DNA from: Magnaporthiopsis rhizophila
Lineage: Eukaryota > Ascomycota > Sordariomycetes > Magnaporthales > Magnaporthaceae
Length of the DNA stretch: 64,000 bases
Reading direction: 5' to 3'
NCBI GenBank assembly: GCA_003049465.1
Contig: PYSS01000017.1
Coordinates: forward strand, 1 to 64,000
The notes under the pieces were generated by a model. It did not search any database and was not told the origin of the DNA. It was given only the letters and a program-made list of their open reading frames with translations. Positions within the stretch are counted from its first letter, which is position 1. Each line of letters starts with the position of its first letter. The position numbers were made by a program, and so were the translations under genes. Shown here one piece after another: positions 23,301 through 34,292 of this stretch.

Positions 23301-26300
23301 TGGTGTCTCTGCAGGCTCAGGAGCGGCTTCAATCGCGGATTCTTCAACCGGCACGGCGGTATCTTCAGAAGCTAGTTCTTCTGTCGGGATAGGGCTTGGT
23401 GCGGGGGTTTCTTTATCTGCTTCCGCTTCCGCAGCTGGCGGCTCAACTGGGGTCCCGGGAGCCGACTCTGCAGGAGCGCCAGTAGGAGAGTCGACAGGAG
23501 TTTCTGCGGGGGCGTCTCCATCCTTTCCGTTAGCTGCTATAGCCGCGACAGCGCAAGCGGCACCAGCAGCAGCCCCTGCGACGAAGGCTTCATCTGATTT
23601 CTCCGTCGAGGTGCCACTAGAATTTTCGGTGGAAGTGTCGCCGAGAGCTCCATCTTCAGCGTTACAAGGGGTATCCATAGGAGCATCGGCTTCGGTAAGA
23701 GCATTAGCTTGAGTATGTGTAGAAGAATTAGCGGGAGCAGAGGGAGGCGTATCCGCAGGGATCTCGTTGTTGGCAGGGACCTCGGGCTCAGTAGCAGGCT
23801 CAGCAGCGGGCTCTGCGGCATCCGCCTCCACTTCAACCGCCTTGGCCGAGGCAGGCTCGTCCTGGGCTTCCGTCTGCACGTCTGTTGCCTCTAGCGCAAC
23901 CTCGGCGGCGGCCTCGTTCTCTGAGTTGGCGACTGGGACAACCTCGGGTGCGGACTGCTCTTCATTGTCGACGGGCTTTTCGTCGGTCGCCTCTTGGGAG
24001 CCCGCAGCTTCAACCCCGGCAATAGCCTCTTCGACTGGTTCGGGAGCATCTTTGACTAGCTCACTAGCGGCTTCGGGCTCCACGACTGCGATTTCTGCAA
24101 GTTCGGCGCTCTCCTCGGAATTAGCGGCCTCCGGTGCAGAAGCATCAGGGGCATCCGATGTCTCGAGAGGGGCTGGCGTGCCCGTGGCCCCTTCTGGTGT
24201 CAAGCCGGCCGTAGCCAGGGCCTCTTCGGGAGTAACCTCTGCTGCAGCAGGTTCGGAAACCACCCCACTGGATTCTGGAGCTTCAGCAGCTGACACTTCC
24301 CCCGCGACTGTAGCTTCCTCGGCAGCAGCGGCACCTTCGGGGACTACAACCTCCTCTGTAGTAGGGGCGTCCTCCGAACCAGTTACGTCTCCAGCGGCAG
24401 GCGCCTCTGCTATGACTGGTGTCTCCTCTGCGGCTGGCGTCTCTTCGGCAACAGCAGCTTCTTCGACAGCAGTAGCCTCTGTGGGAGCGGTCTCCTCCGT
24501 GGCAAGGAGTTCCTCCGCGGCTGGCGCCTCTGCAGCGACCGGGGTCTCCTCCGCAGCCCCAGCTTCTTGAGCAACAGCAGCTTCTTCGGCGGCGAGGGCT
24601 TCTTCGGTGGGTGACTGCTCAGTGACTGCGGCTTCCTCCGCAACTGGAACTTCTACAGCGGCCGGGGTTTCATCAGTGGCCTCAACGGCCTCCTGAGCGT
24701 CACCGTTCGTGGCCATAGGGTTTGCTTCGCATTCGGCCGACGCAGAGACATCCTCTGTGGCGATTCCTGTGACAGTGCTTCCTGTTTCTTCAGCTGGTGG
24801 CGGAGCAGATGTTGCGGACTGCTCGGGCTCTGAAGGCTTAGCAGCAAGCACAGTCTCGCCATTAGGACTGCCGTTCGTTTCCGCTGGTTCAGGGGTAACG
24901 GTTTCCGGCTGAGCCGCCTCCTGCCCTGGCTGCTCTGCTTCTGGGTCTTGGGAATCTTGGACAGGAGGGTGAGTGGCAGCATCGGGAGCGTTTTCGTCGA
25001 CAGCTGTCTCTGCGGCGGTAGGCACGATGGCGTCTGCCACGAGCTCTCCAGGCGCCTCGGCGGCAGCCTCTGGTGAGCGAGTGTCCACGTCCTTTACCGC
25101 CTCTGTGACATCCACTGATGCTGGCTCGGTCTCGTTCGTATCTGCCTCTGGTGGCACATCCCCGGGAGTGGCATCCGTGTCGGTAGGGGGCTCTGGCTGA
25201 GCCGGAGTCTCTGGTTCTTCTCCGATCGTGACAGCATCCGAAGCAGGAGCTTCCCCATCTGCCTTGACCTCATCGGCTGCAGTGTCTGATGCGGCAGGAT
25301 TCTCCATTTGAGTAGCCTCGGTCTCATCTTTCGACTCCTCAGTTTCAGCGTTGGTCGCCGTGACGTCAGCCACGTCGACAGGTACGGATGCCGGCTCTTC
25401 CACAGGCTCCGCGGCGACCTCGGCTGCAGGCTCAGATGTAACTTCTGGCGTGGGTTCTCCTTTCGCCTCCTCGTTGGAGCCGGCAGAAACTTCCTCGGCG
25501 AGAGCAGGCGCCGCGTCTTGCGTGGCGGCCTCAGCATCTTTGACAGCCTCAGAAGTCTCGTCTACCACGGCATCAAGATCGGATGCTTCCGGCGCAGAGA
25601 CCGGTTCATCGGCCGCAGCCGCAGCCACAAGCTGTGCAGCCTGCTCTGTTGGTGCCTCTGGGATTACTCCCTCGATCTCAGATGCGGGGCCTGCCAGTGT
25701 AGCATCGAGAGCTGCCTCAGCGGCCTCGGCTACTTCTTGTTGCTCGGGAGCGGTGGGTGCGGGGTCCTCCTTGATTTCATCGGCGTCGACATTTTCTTCC
25801 GAGAGCTCGATCTTGGACTCTTCATTAGCCACATCCACCGGGGCATCGTCTACTGCAGCTTCGGTAGGCACCTCGGCCGGGGGTGCATTGAGATCCCCCG
25901 ACTCTGTTTGCTGTTCCGGATCCACTCTTGGCGTCTCGCCGCTCTCCAGAGCAGGTGCTGGTGCGTCCTGGACAGGTGTTTGCGCCTCCTCGGCAGGTGC
26001 CTGCGCCTCTTCAGTAGGTTCTGCATTTGACTCGGCGGCGGTCATTGTGGTTTGCTCTGCAGCTGCAGCAGAAGCCTCGTCAGGAGTAGGATTACCCTGA
26101 AGGGCGACCCCGACAACGGGAGCTTCAGGAACAGCCTCCTCGGCGGGAGGATCCGTGGAAACCTTGGTGATGGATGCCTCGTCTGCAACAGGGCCCCCTT
26201 CAGTGGCAGTCGTCTCCTCAGAGGAAGCCCCGACAGTGGGAGCATCAGAAGTCCCGACCATTGGAGCCGTCTCTAAAGCGAGAATCTCTTTGGGGACATC

Positions 26301-28213
26301 CTCAACAGCGCGAGCCTCGGTAGGAGCAGTTGCCTCCTCAGGATCAGCCTCTGCCGATGGGGCTTCTGAAGTAGCCTCAGCGACTGCGGTTTCAGAAGTA
26401 GCCTCCGCTGTAGGAGCTTCAGCCTCTACCACCGCAGCTCCGGAAGTACCCTCTGTAGTGGCAACATCAGGGGAACCTTCGACAGCAGGGGCCTCGTCGG
26501 TAATCTGTAAAGCGGGAGTCTTCTCGGGGGTGGCATCGGTGGCGGCGGCTTCCCCGGCCGGCTCGGTTGCGCCCTCTGTAGCTTGATCTGCGGCCGGCAC
26601 CGTGACAGCTTCCTCTGCAGATGGCTCTCGGGCGGTTTCAAATGGCTCTGGGATAGACTCTGCAGTCACATCCGTAGCGGGCTCTGTGGTAGATTCGGTG
26701 GCAGCTTCTGTGGTGCTTTCTGCAGGGTTTTCGGCGGTGGTCTCTGCAACAGACTCGGCACCAGGCGCTGTGGTCGGGTCCGCAGAAGGCTCAGCGGCTG
26801 CTTCTCCTACAAGTTCGGCATCCGCATTGACCTCGGCGGCCGGGCCAGTTGACTCTTGGACAGCCTCGGTAGCAGCATCTGCCGCTGCATCCGGCGCAGC
26901 AGCGGACTCGGCATCTGCTTCTGCAGGGGGTGCGGCAGCTGGCTCTTCGGCAGATTCCTTGGCCGGTTCTGCAACATGTTCAACGGCAGATTCGGTCGCT
27001 GCGTCAGCAGCGGGACTAGCAGCCGGCTCGGTTGCAGGCTCGGTAGCGGGCTGGGCAGCAGCGTCTGACTCAGCAGAAGCCGGTTCAGCAGCAGCCTCCG
27101 CTACGGGCGCAGCAGCTTCCTCGGCAGCAGGTCCAACCTCTGTCTCTGGCGGCGGTGCGGTGGCGGGCTCTATGGTGGGCTCTGTGGTGGGCTCTCCAGC
27201 AGGCTCAGCAGGCTCTGCTACGGGTGGCTCCGCGCCTTCCACATCGACCTCTGCAGATGCAGCGGCTGCTTCGAGAGCTGTCTCCATAGCGGGCTCCGTA
27301 GCGGGCTCTGTTGCAGGCTCTGTGGGCTCAATAGGCTCTGCGGTGGCTGCCTCCACGGCCTTGACATCTGCCTCTGTAGATGCGGCAGCTGTCTCTGTAG
27401 CTGGCTCCGTAGCTGTCTCTGGAGCGGGCTTTGTCACCGACCTGGTGGCTGGATCTGCAGCCACTGGTTCGACCGCCACAGTGGCGCCCTTCTTGGCCTT
27501 CTTTTTCTTCTTCTTGGACGTGGCCCGTTTTGATTCGTCGTCGGCACCCACATCCTCGTCGCCTGGCGTGGTTGACGGCTCGGTGACTAGTTCTGCAGTT
27601 GGTTTTGGAGTCAGACCAGCTTTAAATACCGACTGTTGACGTGCAGCCTTCTTACTCTTCTTCTTTGACTTTCCAAGATCCGGGACACTATCTTCAGCAG
27701 ACTCCTCGGCTACTGTTTCCGGTTGTGCGACTGCAGGTCGAGCAGCGCTCCTCTTGCCCTTCTTCTTCTTGGAGTCGGAAGCAGCCCACGCATCGGTGTC
27801 GGACGCCTGGGTAGTGGTGTCGTCGACAGTCGAAGTCGCTATTGATGTTGTGACATCGCCCGAAGCCTCAGTCTCGTCTAGGGCCGTACCCAGAGTCGCT
27901 GTGGAGACCGCAGGTGAGGCTGCCTTCTTGCTCTTCTTCTTCTTCTTCTTTTTTGAAGAAGCACTTACGGCCGGCGTCCATACATCTTCAGCCGCTTGCC
28001 CATAGCCTGCGGCCAGAGTCAGCTGCTGCGCGCATCACCAATATTTCCAAGCACAATTGCGGACTCACCATTGGCGCCCCCCTCGTCTTCTCTGTCAGAT
28101 TCAGGGCCCATGAAGTACTGAACGTTGGAGTGGTCGGCGAATACTGGAGCGTCGTACTCGGTAATAGCAATGTTGTCAAAGTCGATGGCAGAGACTGCCG
28201 TTTCGAACTCCAT
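17376..28213 (-). CDS. Giant acidic Ala/Glu/Pro/Thr-rich repeat protein, fungal involucrin-repeat-like
   Basis: Model: complement(join(17376..28006, 28069..28213)), at least 3,591 aa. The 62-nt intron (GTGAGT donor, CCGCAG acceptor) joins GGAN to GYGQAAEDVW in frame; the second exon is one 10.6-kb frame. Residues 49-230 carry Lys blocks next to Trp (EDVWTPA, KKKKKKKSKK, DAWAASDSKKKKGKR), as I recall for fungal involucrin-repeat proteins. Residues 230-2140 are degenerate acidic repeats of the type EEAPVAEAAPEEAP. Then come a Tyr/Pro part (about 2615-2750, EYAPVYEP twice), an Arg/Ser/His part with ten consecutive His (about 3074), and a basic tail ending FRAVFKKLFA. The start is uncertain: ATG 28213 (MEFETAV) is the first ATG in frame, but the frame is open upstream to about 28341 and an earlier exon is possible. 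No enzymatic domain; function unknown. Confidence 0.7.
17900..18300 (-). repeat. Tandem duplication (about 200 bp per copy) inside the giant protein gene
   Basis: Two adjacent copies, roughly 17910-18096 and 18115-18300, code the same module: YNKxATWDPATPKRSNTTRPQH, then RRLQAARE, EARRAAEE and SLTDRSSRRSS. The copies differ at scattered positions, so the duplication is not very recent. The frame is kept through both. Confidence 0.85.
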
Positions 28214-31200
28214 CTCCAATCGGTTGTAAAGTGGGAAACCCGATGTCCTTTTCAGCGCGGCGCGGAGATGCACGTGCTTGCCAGGCCGCGCTGGGCAGTC
28301 GACGTCACCGGCCTTGTGGAGATCGGCGTGCGGGCGTATGTCTACAATGAGCTTTTGGGTTTAAAGGATGAATCCTTGGAGCCACTTTGAGAGGACAGGT
28401 CGAGTGTCCAGTGGCTAGAATCGGTGAGGCCGTACAAGTGGATCAAGGTGTGGAACAAACGCAGAAGGACGGACGGAGGTTCCTGGATATTGGGGTATAA
28501 TGCAATACATAAAAAACAAGGCTTCCGGCTGCCACGAAGAAAACTTCCAAGAATTCGCAAGGCCTTTGCACTAGCAAGGCGTGGATGATGCCTGTGGAGA
28601 AGGGAGAAAGGGGAACATCGATTTGCCCAAAGAGTTGGGTTTTGACAGCGACCGCCAGAGTCGAGGGGAGAAAAAAGTCTGCGATATGGTCAGGGGGACC
28701 CTGGATCAACTAAGGCCCTAGTCATCCACAGGAAAAGTAAAAAGAGAAAAAAACAACAACGGAAAAAGCTACGAACCGCACGGGTAAACCGGACAGCCTC
28801 TGGCAATCCGAGATAAAACATATTCAACCTATGCCTGGAGCTCAAATGATCAATACCGGCCCGCGCATCATTGGCCCGATGGTTGACCGGGTGGCGCCAC
28901 GTAGTCGAGGAGGGCACAAGCAGAGGGAGTGATGAGGGACGGCAGGGAGGAAGCCGGAAGGACAATGGGCGGCGTGCAACTAGGTACCCAATTCGTGCCC
29001 GGCTGTTTTTCGTAGGAGGGTAGTTACCTGGAGGCGAGTACCACACCCATCAAGCAGCTCCTTAGGCAGCGGCAAGGAAACACCAACGGGAATGCTGTAG
29101 ACGGCCCTGGCAACTCCGGGGGGCCGCAGGGAGCTAGGTAGGCCGGACGGAAACATGCGGCTTCACAAGCCTCGACTTTGGCGAATGGCCCGCACCTGCA
29201 GCGTGCTGCAGTAGTGCTGCGTGTCCCACAGTGGCGGACCGTGGGATCTCACGCTGACTGGACAAGCCGATGCAGCCAGCCGGATGGCGGCCCAACTTGC
29301 TTGACGCCGAGTGGTGCACACCAGTTCCCCCTAGAATAGGCAGGTCGGGCACGCATGATTTCAAGATGATGAATGAAGGCGCACGGCATGCCGGACCCAA
29401 GTTTTTGGAGATGATGGGCATTGGACATGAATCGAGAGGCCTGGTTGGGCATCGGAGCTCTGGTCCGTGTCCGGGTCGCCGGCATTGGGCAGCTTCGTTT
29501 CGGGAGGCCTATGTATGCCCGCACCACGCAATGCCGCGGCTCCCCGCCAGCAGCCATCAACAAACAGCCATCTGCAGGATCCTAGAGGTGATCAGCGATA
29601 AATCGATGGCCAGAGGGCGAGGAGTCAGCACTGATCGCCCCAAGAGCCCGCCCTGCGGTGAGCCGTGTCGTGGAGCATGTAGCGGTGGGCGTCGTCCTCT
29701 CTGGATGGCTGGACAATGAGGCCAATTGCGCTGTGGCGACCCGTCGACCCCCGTAGGCCAATCAAGGGCGAGGTGAGTTATTTGTTTGACCCAGAAAAGA
29801 CGCGGATAAAGGGACGGCGGGGATTGATAGCATGACAGATAGTGATAGGGACTAGGCCCTCGCCTTGCACCCACCCCGAAGCCGATGCCCGGACCAGTGA
29901 CCGGCAGAGTGCAATCGTTCCAGCGAGTGCGTAACCGAGGCAATAAAGCCCACCAATTAGCGAGTAATTGACCGTCTGCAGGAGACCAGACGTGATAGCA
30001 CTCATTGATTGATTCATCTTCCTGCGGCCGGGCCAGTGAGGGACGGAGGACGAGGCGGGGTGAGGCGGACCTGAATGGGTGGTGACGGTTGTCGAATGGT
30101 CGCACCACCTAGGCCTGTGGCAGGTTGAGTGGATTCGAGATTTGCTGGTCTGCTACGTGGCAGGCAATTGGAGGCTCGTCGGCAGGAGCGCCCCTGCAGA
30201 GCAACGCAAATGGCTCAAAACGGCCCAATCCGGGCTGGCGGCGGGTGCAGAATGCGTGGGGCGTCTGCATGACAGTGCGTCCAAGAGGCAATTTGACGCC
30301 AAGTGCAACCTGAAGAGGGGAAAACGTCCCACGGTAAAGTGATCCAGGCAATGGAGCAATTGGCGAGTAACCACCAGGCTCGTGTTTGATTGATTTGATG
30401 CGCCGCCGTGCCCGCGCACCTGCATGTGCTGGCTGCAGAGTCCATCACCACCCGTTCCAGGCCCATCAGTTTCCCCTCGTCTGATTGCTTGTGTGGTCAA
30501 CTCTGTGCTCGCTTCCACTGGTCGCGTACCACTGGAATCTGGCCATGGGCAGCGGCACACAAGGTGCTTGGCCTTTGACGTTTGCGGCGCGTGGGGGTTT
30601 CCACAAGGCGGCAGCAGTTGAACACCACCCGCACAAGTGGAGGCGACCACACGCAGTTCCCAAAAGCACATGCAAATTTCTTCGCCTTTTCCCCCCGGTT
30701 CGTTTACCAAGCCATGGCTTTCCAGAAGAGAGGCACGCCAGCATCCCAGCCAGGAATCCCGGGTTTTTTCGTCATGCTAAACCCAAAGATTCAAGGCATG
30801 GACGCTCCACGTCCGCCTCGCTCTGCCTCGCCCAAGAAATGTGCCATCAGCAGAAGCACCCTGGCTTCAATGCGGTGGATTTCCCGGCACTTGCTGGGCA
30901 GAAATGATCAACACTTGGGCTTTGCATGTTTTGGGCCCGACCGTCGATCACCGACCTTCTCCGTTGTTTGTTTACGCCTCAATGTTTTGTCTGGTATCTG
31001 GCGATCATGGTGGACGCGGTGGACGCTGTTTGTCACGGCTGCCAGGCGGCGCACCAAAGCACAAGGACATCTTCGCCGGAAACGGCCTGTTTCGCGTTCC
31101 AGCGAGCATACCACAATACAGCACAGTGGATGGGAAGCTTGACCTGGAGTAATTAAGAGCGTTTTGTTCATAATGAAGCTGCTCAACCCTCCCATCTCTT

Positions 31201-31932
31201 TGATCGCTATCAATTATCCCTCGCCGTTTCTGGAACCTACCTTCCGCCACCAAATCGTTTGTGTAACTGAGGATTCCCAGCCTTCCTTCCACGAGGTCCT
31301 CATTGTCGCTGTCGTATATTTGACTACCTTCGCTGCATTAGCTCTTCCGAATGCAGCGGTAGAGGCATCACGAGATGAATCTTCTCGTCCCAATACGGCC
31401 TGTCTCAGTCATCTCCCCTCTTTCGTCTTGTCCAGTGCGTGGAGCGATAGAAGACGGAGCATCTTCCAGGTCGTCCCCATGAATGTATCGACTGTTTTCG
31501 AGCCTCTCAGACATTCTCAGACCGAGCAGGAGGCATCATGACGGACGTTTTGAGTCTCAGGCAACATGACCCTATGCCAAACACCACTATCTTAGGTACT
31601 CTTCTCAATCCTAAATGCCAGAAACTTCTTGATTCTGTTATGTGCGTGTTTCTTTGTCGCCGGATCAGGGGTGATTGTAGCGTCATATTAGATCCGGACA
31701 GCCTTGTTCTTCTCTTTCTCTTTGAGATTCCCAAAAGTGGCATACACATGCTTGCGATGAATGACCACCATTCGTCGAACCAGCGTCGGGAGAATGCAAC
31801 TATAAGGTGCGCCCCGTTCCCCCGTCTGGAGAGCGCCCTCCCTTTTGCTGGCTGCCCTTTTTTGCGCATTGATCCTATTCTGTGTAGCCCACGACGAACA
31901 CCAAGTTCCACGCGCCATCACGAATAGTCTTT
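28214..31932. other. Gene-poor stretch of 3.7 kb
   Basis: Holds the promoter and perhaps 5' exons of the giant gene, and the upstream region of the next plus-strand gene. Open frames up to 185 codons exist on both strands (for example 30153-30710 minus, 30485-31142 plus), but none has a recognisable domain and they overlap each other, as expected by chance in GC-rich DNA. Confidence 0.5.
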
Positions 31933-33141
31933 ATGATGCCCCCGGCCGTTTGGAAAAGAAGCGACACCTTGAGGTCCGCAAAGAAGCGGCGCATCTCGGA
32001 AATCGGCGGGGGTGACGAGGATGGGCCTAACAAAAGGCAGGTGCTGGGGCACGTGGAAAGGGACAGTGCCACCATCACGTCTACCCTCGACGGCGAACCT
32101 ATCCGCCACCTGATGACATTTATCCCCGACATACCTGACCCGGCTTTTTTCGACAGCAGGGCTGATGCTGCTTTGGAGGATGCGAAGCGCCCGGGCGCTC
32201 TGATCGAGCTTCCACAGGCCGTTGCCGACTCCTACCAAAGTTCACACCGGCTGTGGACGAACAGCGATGGTGGCGATCTTATCCAGGCGTTTATGGACCA
32301 TACCAAGGCCGAGCGGGAGCGAGCCGGCATCGTCACGCGGGTCCACGAGTTCCTCAACGCCATCCGCCCCGGCTCGACACTGGATACCCTCCAGGACAAG
32401 ACATACGTCCACGATATGCTCGCCGAGATGGCCGTCCGGTGGATGGACGTCCGCTGGCGCACGATGAGCTCGTACTGGACGCGGGAGAGCCTCGAGTTCC
32501 CGCTGATGGAGCTGCCGGCCAAGGGAACCGGCCCGGCCACCTCGCAGCGCCAGCTGCGAAACACGCAGGAATACATCAACTCGTTCATCCACGGCGGGAA
32601 CCTGCGCCACGACACCTTCATCTCTAGCATCGGCTACGCCACCAGCCGGTTGGACGACAACCTCACCCGCGACTACTACCAGGCGCTCCAAAAGAAACAG
32701 TTCGAGCAGACGTACAAGATCAAGCTCAGGCAGGCAGAGTGGCTCGTCCGGCAGCCGGCGCCGGAGGACCCGAACTCCCCGAAGGCCATCGACTGGCCGC
32801 GCGTGGTAAACATCATCGACCGCTACATCTCGTGCTACGAGGTCGAGATGTCGTTCCAAAGCGGCAACAGGAAAACCGTCCGCAACCGAGTAAACCCAAA
32901 TCCTCGCTCGGGACATCTTGACTATACCAGATTCGTGGCCACCGTGGGCGAGATCTGCGACCGGGGCCTGACGGGGAGCAATCCGGCCGCTACCAAGGCC
33001 CTCTGTAATCAGCTGAAAGCCGATGCAAAGGCGTTGATACAGACCTGCGTGCGGTGGCCGTCGTGGACCGAGTTTGAGGACAAACCAAAGTGGGCGGGAA
33101 CACAGGCTGATAATCTGCAGGAGAAGTTGAGGACATTGTAG
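31933..33141 (+). CDS. Uncharacterised 402-aa protein
   Basis: One uninterrupted frame with codon use like the neighbouring real genes. Residues 16-35 are basic (SAKKRRISE, then GPNKRQV) and could be a nuclear signal. From about residue 60 the protein looks globular and mostly helical, with many Trp and Arg (AVRWMDVRWRTMSSYWTRE, IDRYISCYEVEMSF, CVRWPSWTEFEDKPKW). I do not recognise the family. Two adjacent ATGs (31933, 31936) could both start it. Its stop lies only 15 bp before a poly(T) tract that is broken by an assembly gap. Confidence 0.65.
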   Translation: MMPPAVWKRSDTLRSAKKRRISEIGGGDEDGPNKRQVLGHVERDSATITSTLDGEPIRHLMTFIPDIPDPAFFDSRADAALEDAKRPGALIELPQAVADSYQSSHRLWTNSDGGDLIQAFMDHTKAERERAGIVTRVHEFLNAIRPGSTLDTLQDKTYVHDMLAEMAVRWMDVRWRTMSSYWTRESLEFPLMELPAKGTGPATSQRQLRNTQEYINSFIHGGNLRHDTFISSIGYATSRLDDNLTRDYYQALQKKQFEQTYKIKLRQAEWLVRQPAPEDPNSPKAIDWPRVVNIIDRYISCYEVEMSFQSGNRKTVRNRVNPNPRSGHLDYTRFVATVGEICDRGLTGSNPAATKALCNQLKADAKALIQTCVRWPSWTEFEDKPKWAGTQADNLQEKLRTL

Positions 33142-33155
33142 GGCAATTGGATTTG

Positions 33156-33156
<1 letters not shown>

Positions 33157-33207
<51 letters not shown>

Positions 33208-33223
33208 NNNNNNNNNNNNNNNN

Positions 33224-33258
<35 letters not shown>
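33157..33258. repeat. Poly(T) tract of about 100 nt containing a 16-N assembly gap
   Basis: T-run from 33157 to 33258 with N at 33208-33223. The true length is unknown. On the minus strand it reads as a poly(A) tail. Confidence 0.95.
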
Positions 33259-33261
<3 letters not shown>

Positions 33262-33660
33262 TCATTTCCTATTGTTCTAATCAGGTTCCATGTCTCTTCC
33301 GGTACCCTAGCATCTATCCATAAAGTTAGCATCTCTCTATGTATTGCTTCATCAGCCCCATTATGTATGTCTTTTGGACGCTCCCCCCCGGGGATATCGT
33401 CTGATAAGTCGGCTAAACTGTAGCTTTCTCTCCTAACGCTTTTCGAGTGCGGCATACAATGCTGTCCTGTCGCTGCGAAACAGATTGGACAGCCTTTAGG
33501 ATTGTCTTCTTCGCGCTGTTGCAAAAAAGCAGGGCGCCTATTGGGCTCAACGTCCTCGAGCTCGGCGGAGCTGATGGTATTGTTCCTATGACATTGACAC
33601 ACGCCGTGGCAGCCATGTCTAGAGTTTCGTGGTGTTAGTGGCGGGATGCGACCAATCATA
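33157..33660 (-). mobile_element. Possible 3' remnant of a poly(A)-tailed retroelement (LINE or SINE type)
   Basis: Read on the minus strand, about 400 nt with base composition unlike the flanks (AT-rich near 33270-33460) run directly into the very long A-tail. A frame is open through most of it and has a Cys/His-rich part (CPICFAAT, QHCMPHS) and ends PEETWNLIRTIGNEA before the tail. I could not match it to a known element, see no reverse-transcriptase motif and did not find clear target-site duplications. A plain A-rich 3' end of a decayed gene is the alternative. Confidence 0.35.
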
Positions 33661-34292
33661 TGGCCGAAAATTGTCCAGAAAAGGCAAGTGCAGGGGGGTT
33701 TACGTCCCTCCTTCCATTACCTTCGGGAGGGTCCCGCGTGGGATCCAACGGACGCTGTCTGGTGGCGGGTAAGGCTGAAAGTCACATCGGCATCAGATCT
33801 ATCTCAGCCTTCGAGGCGCGTAGGTCAATGGAGAACAGGACAATTGTTGTTTCCAGTACATGGTAGACTGCAGGCTAGCAGTGCGACATGGACAGACAAG
33901 CAACCTGACCGCCCAACACCCAACAAAGAAGTCTGAGGCGCTTGACGGGCATCCAAGCCGATCAAAGGTCCTGCCTGGGTGCCAGCATCAGCGGCTGCAG
34001 GCATCCCATATCCCATCGAAGCGGTCAAGTGGGTCCGCCGTTATTTTGCTATTCACGCTGAATGGAAACGGACGGCATCCTATTGTTGTCCTTGGCAACC
34101 TCGGAATCCGAGCCTCCATCATTACTCGGCCTAGCTCAACCTCATACTGGCCTCGAATTCCTGCACTCCTCCACCACACCCTTCCCATCCGTCCAACCCC
34201 AACCCAGGCGGGCAAAGCGCAGACGGGTTCCAGGTCAAGCCGGGCGGCCGAAGCCTTGAACACGACGACGCTGACAAGATCCCCGTCATCAG
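33661..34292. other. Intergenic, upstream region of the 2EXR gene
   Basis: No gene seen. Several short overlapping frames only. Confidence 0.55.

Noticed and set aside
26602..27639. 345-codon plus-strand frame, and many other plus-strand frames at 20.6-27.6 kb
   Set aside because: They are antisense shadows of the giant minus-strand gene. Its GAA/GCA/CCA-type codons leave the opposite strand open and give Ser/Ala/Thr-only peptides.
30153..31142. Overlapping frames on both strands in the gene-poor stretch
   Set aside because: None has splice context or motif, and their lengths are expected by chance in GC-rich DNA.
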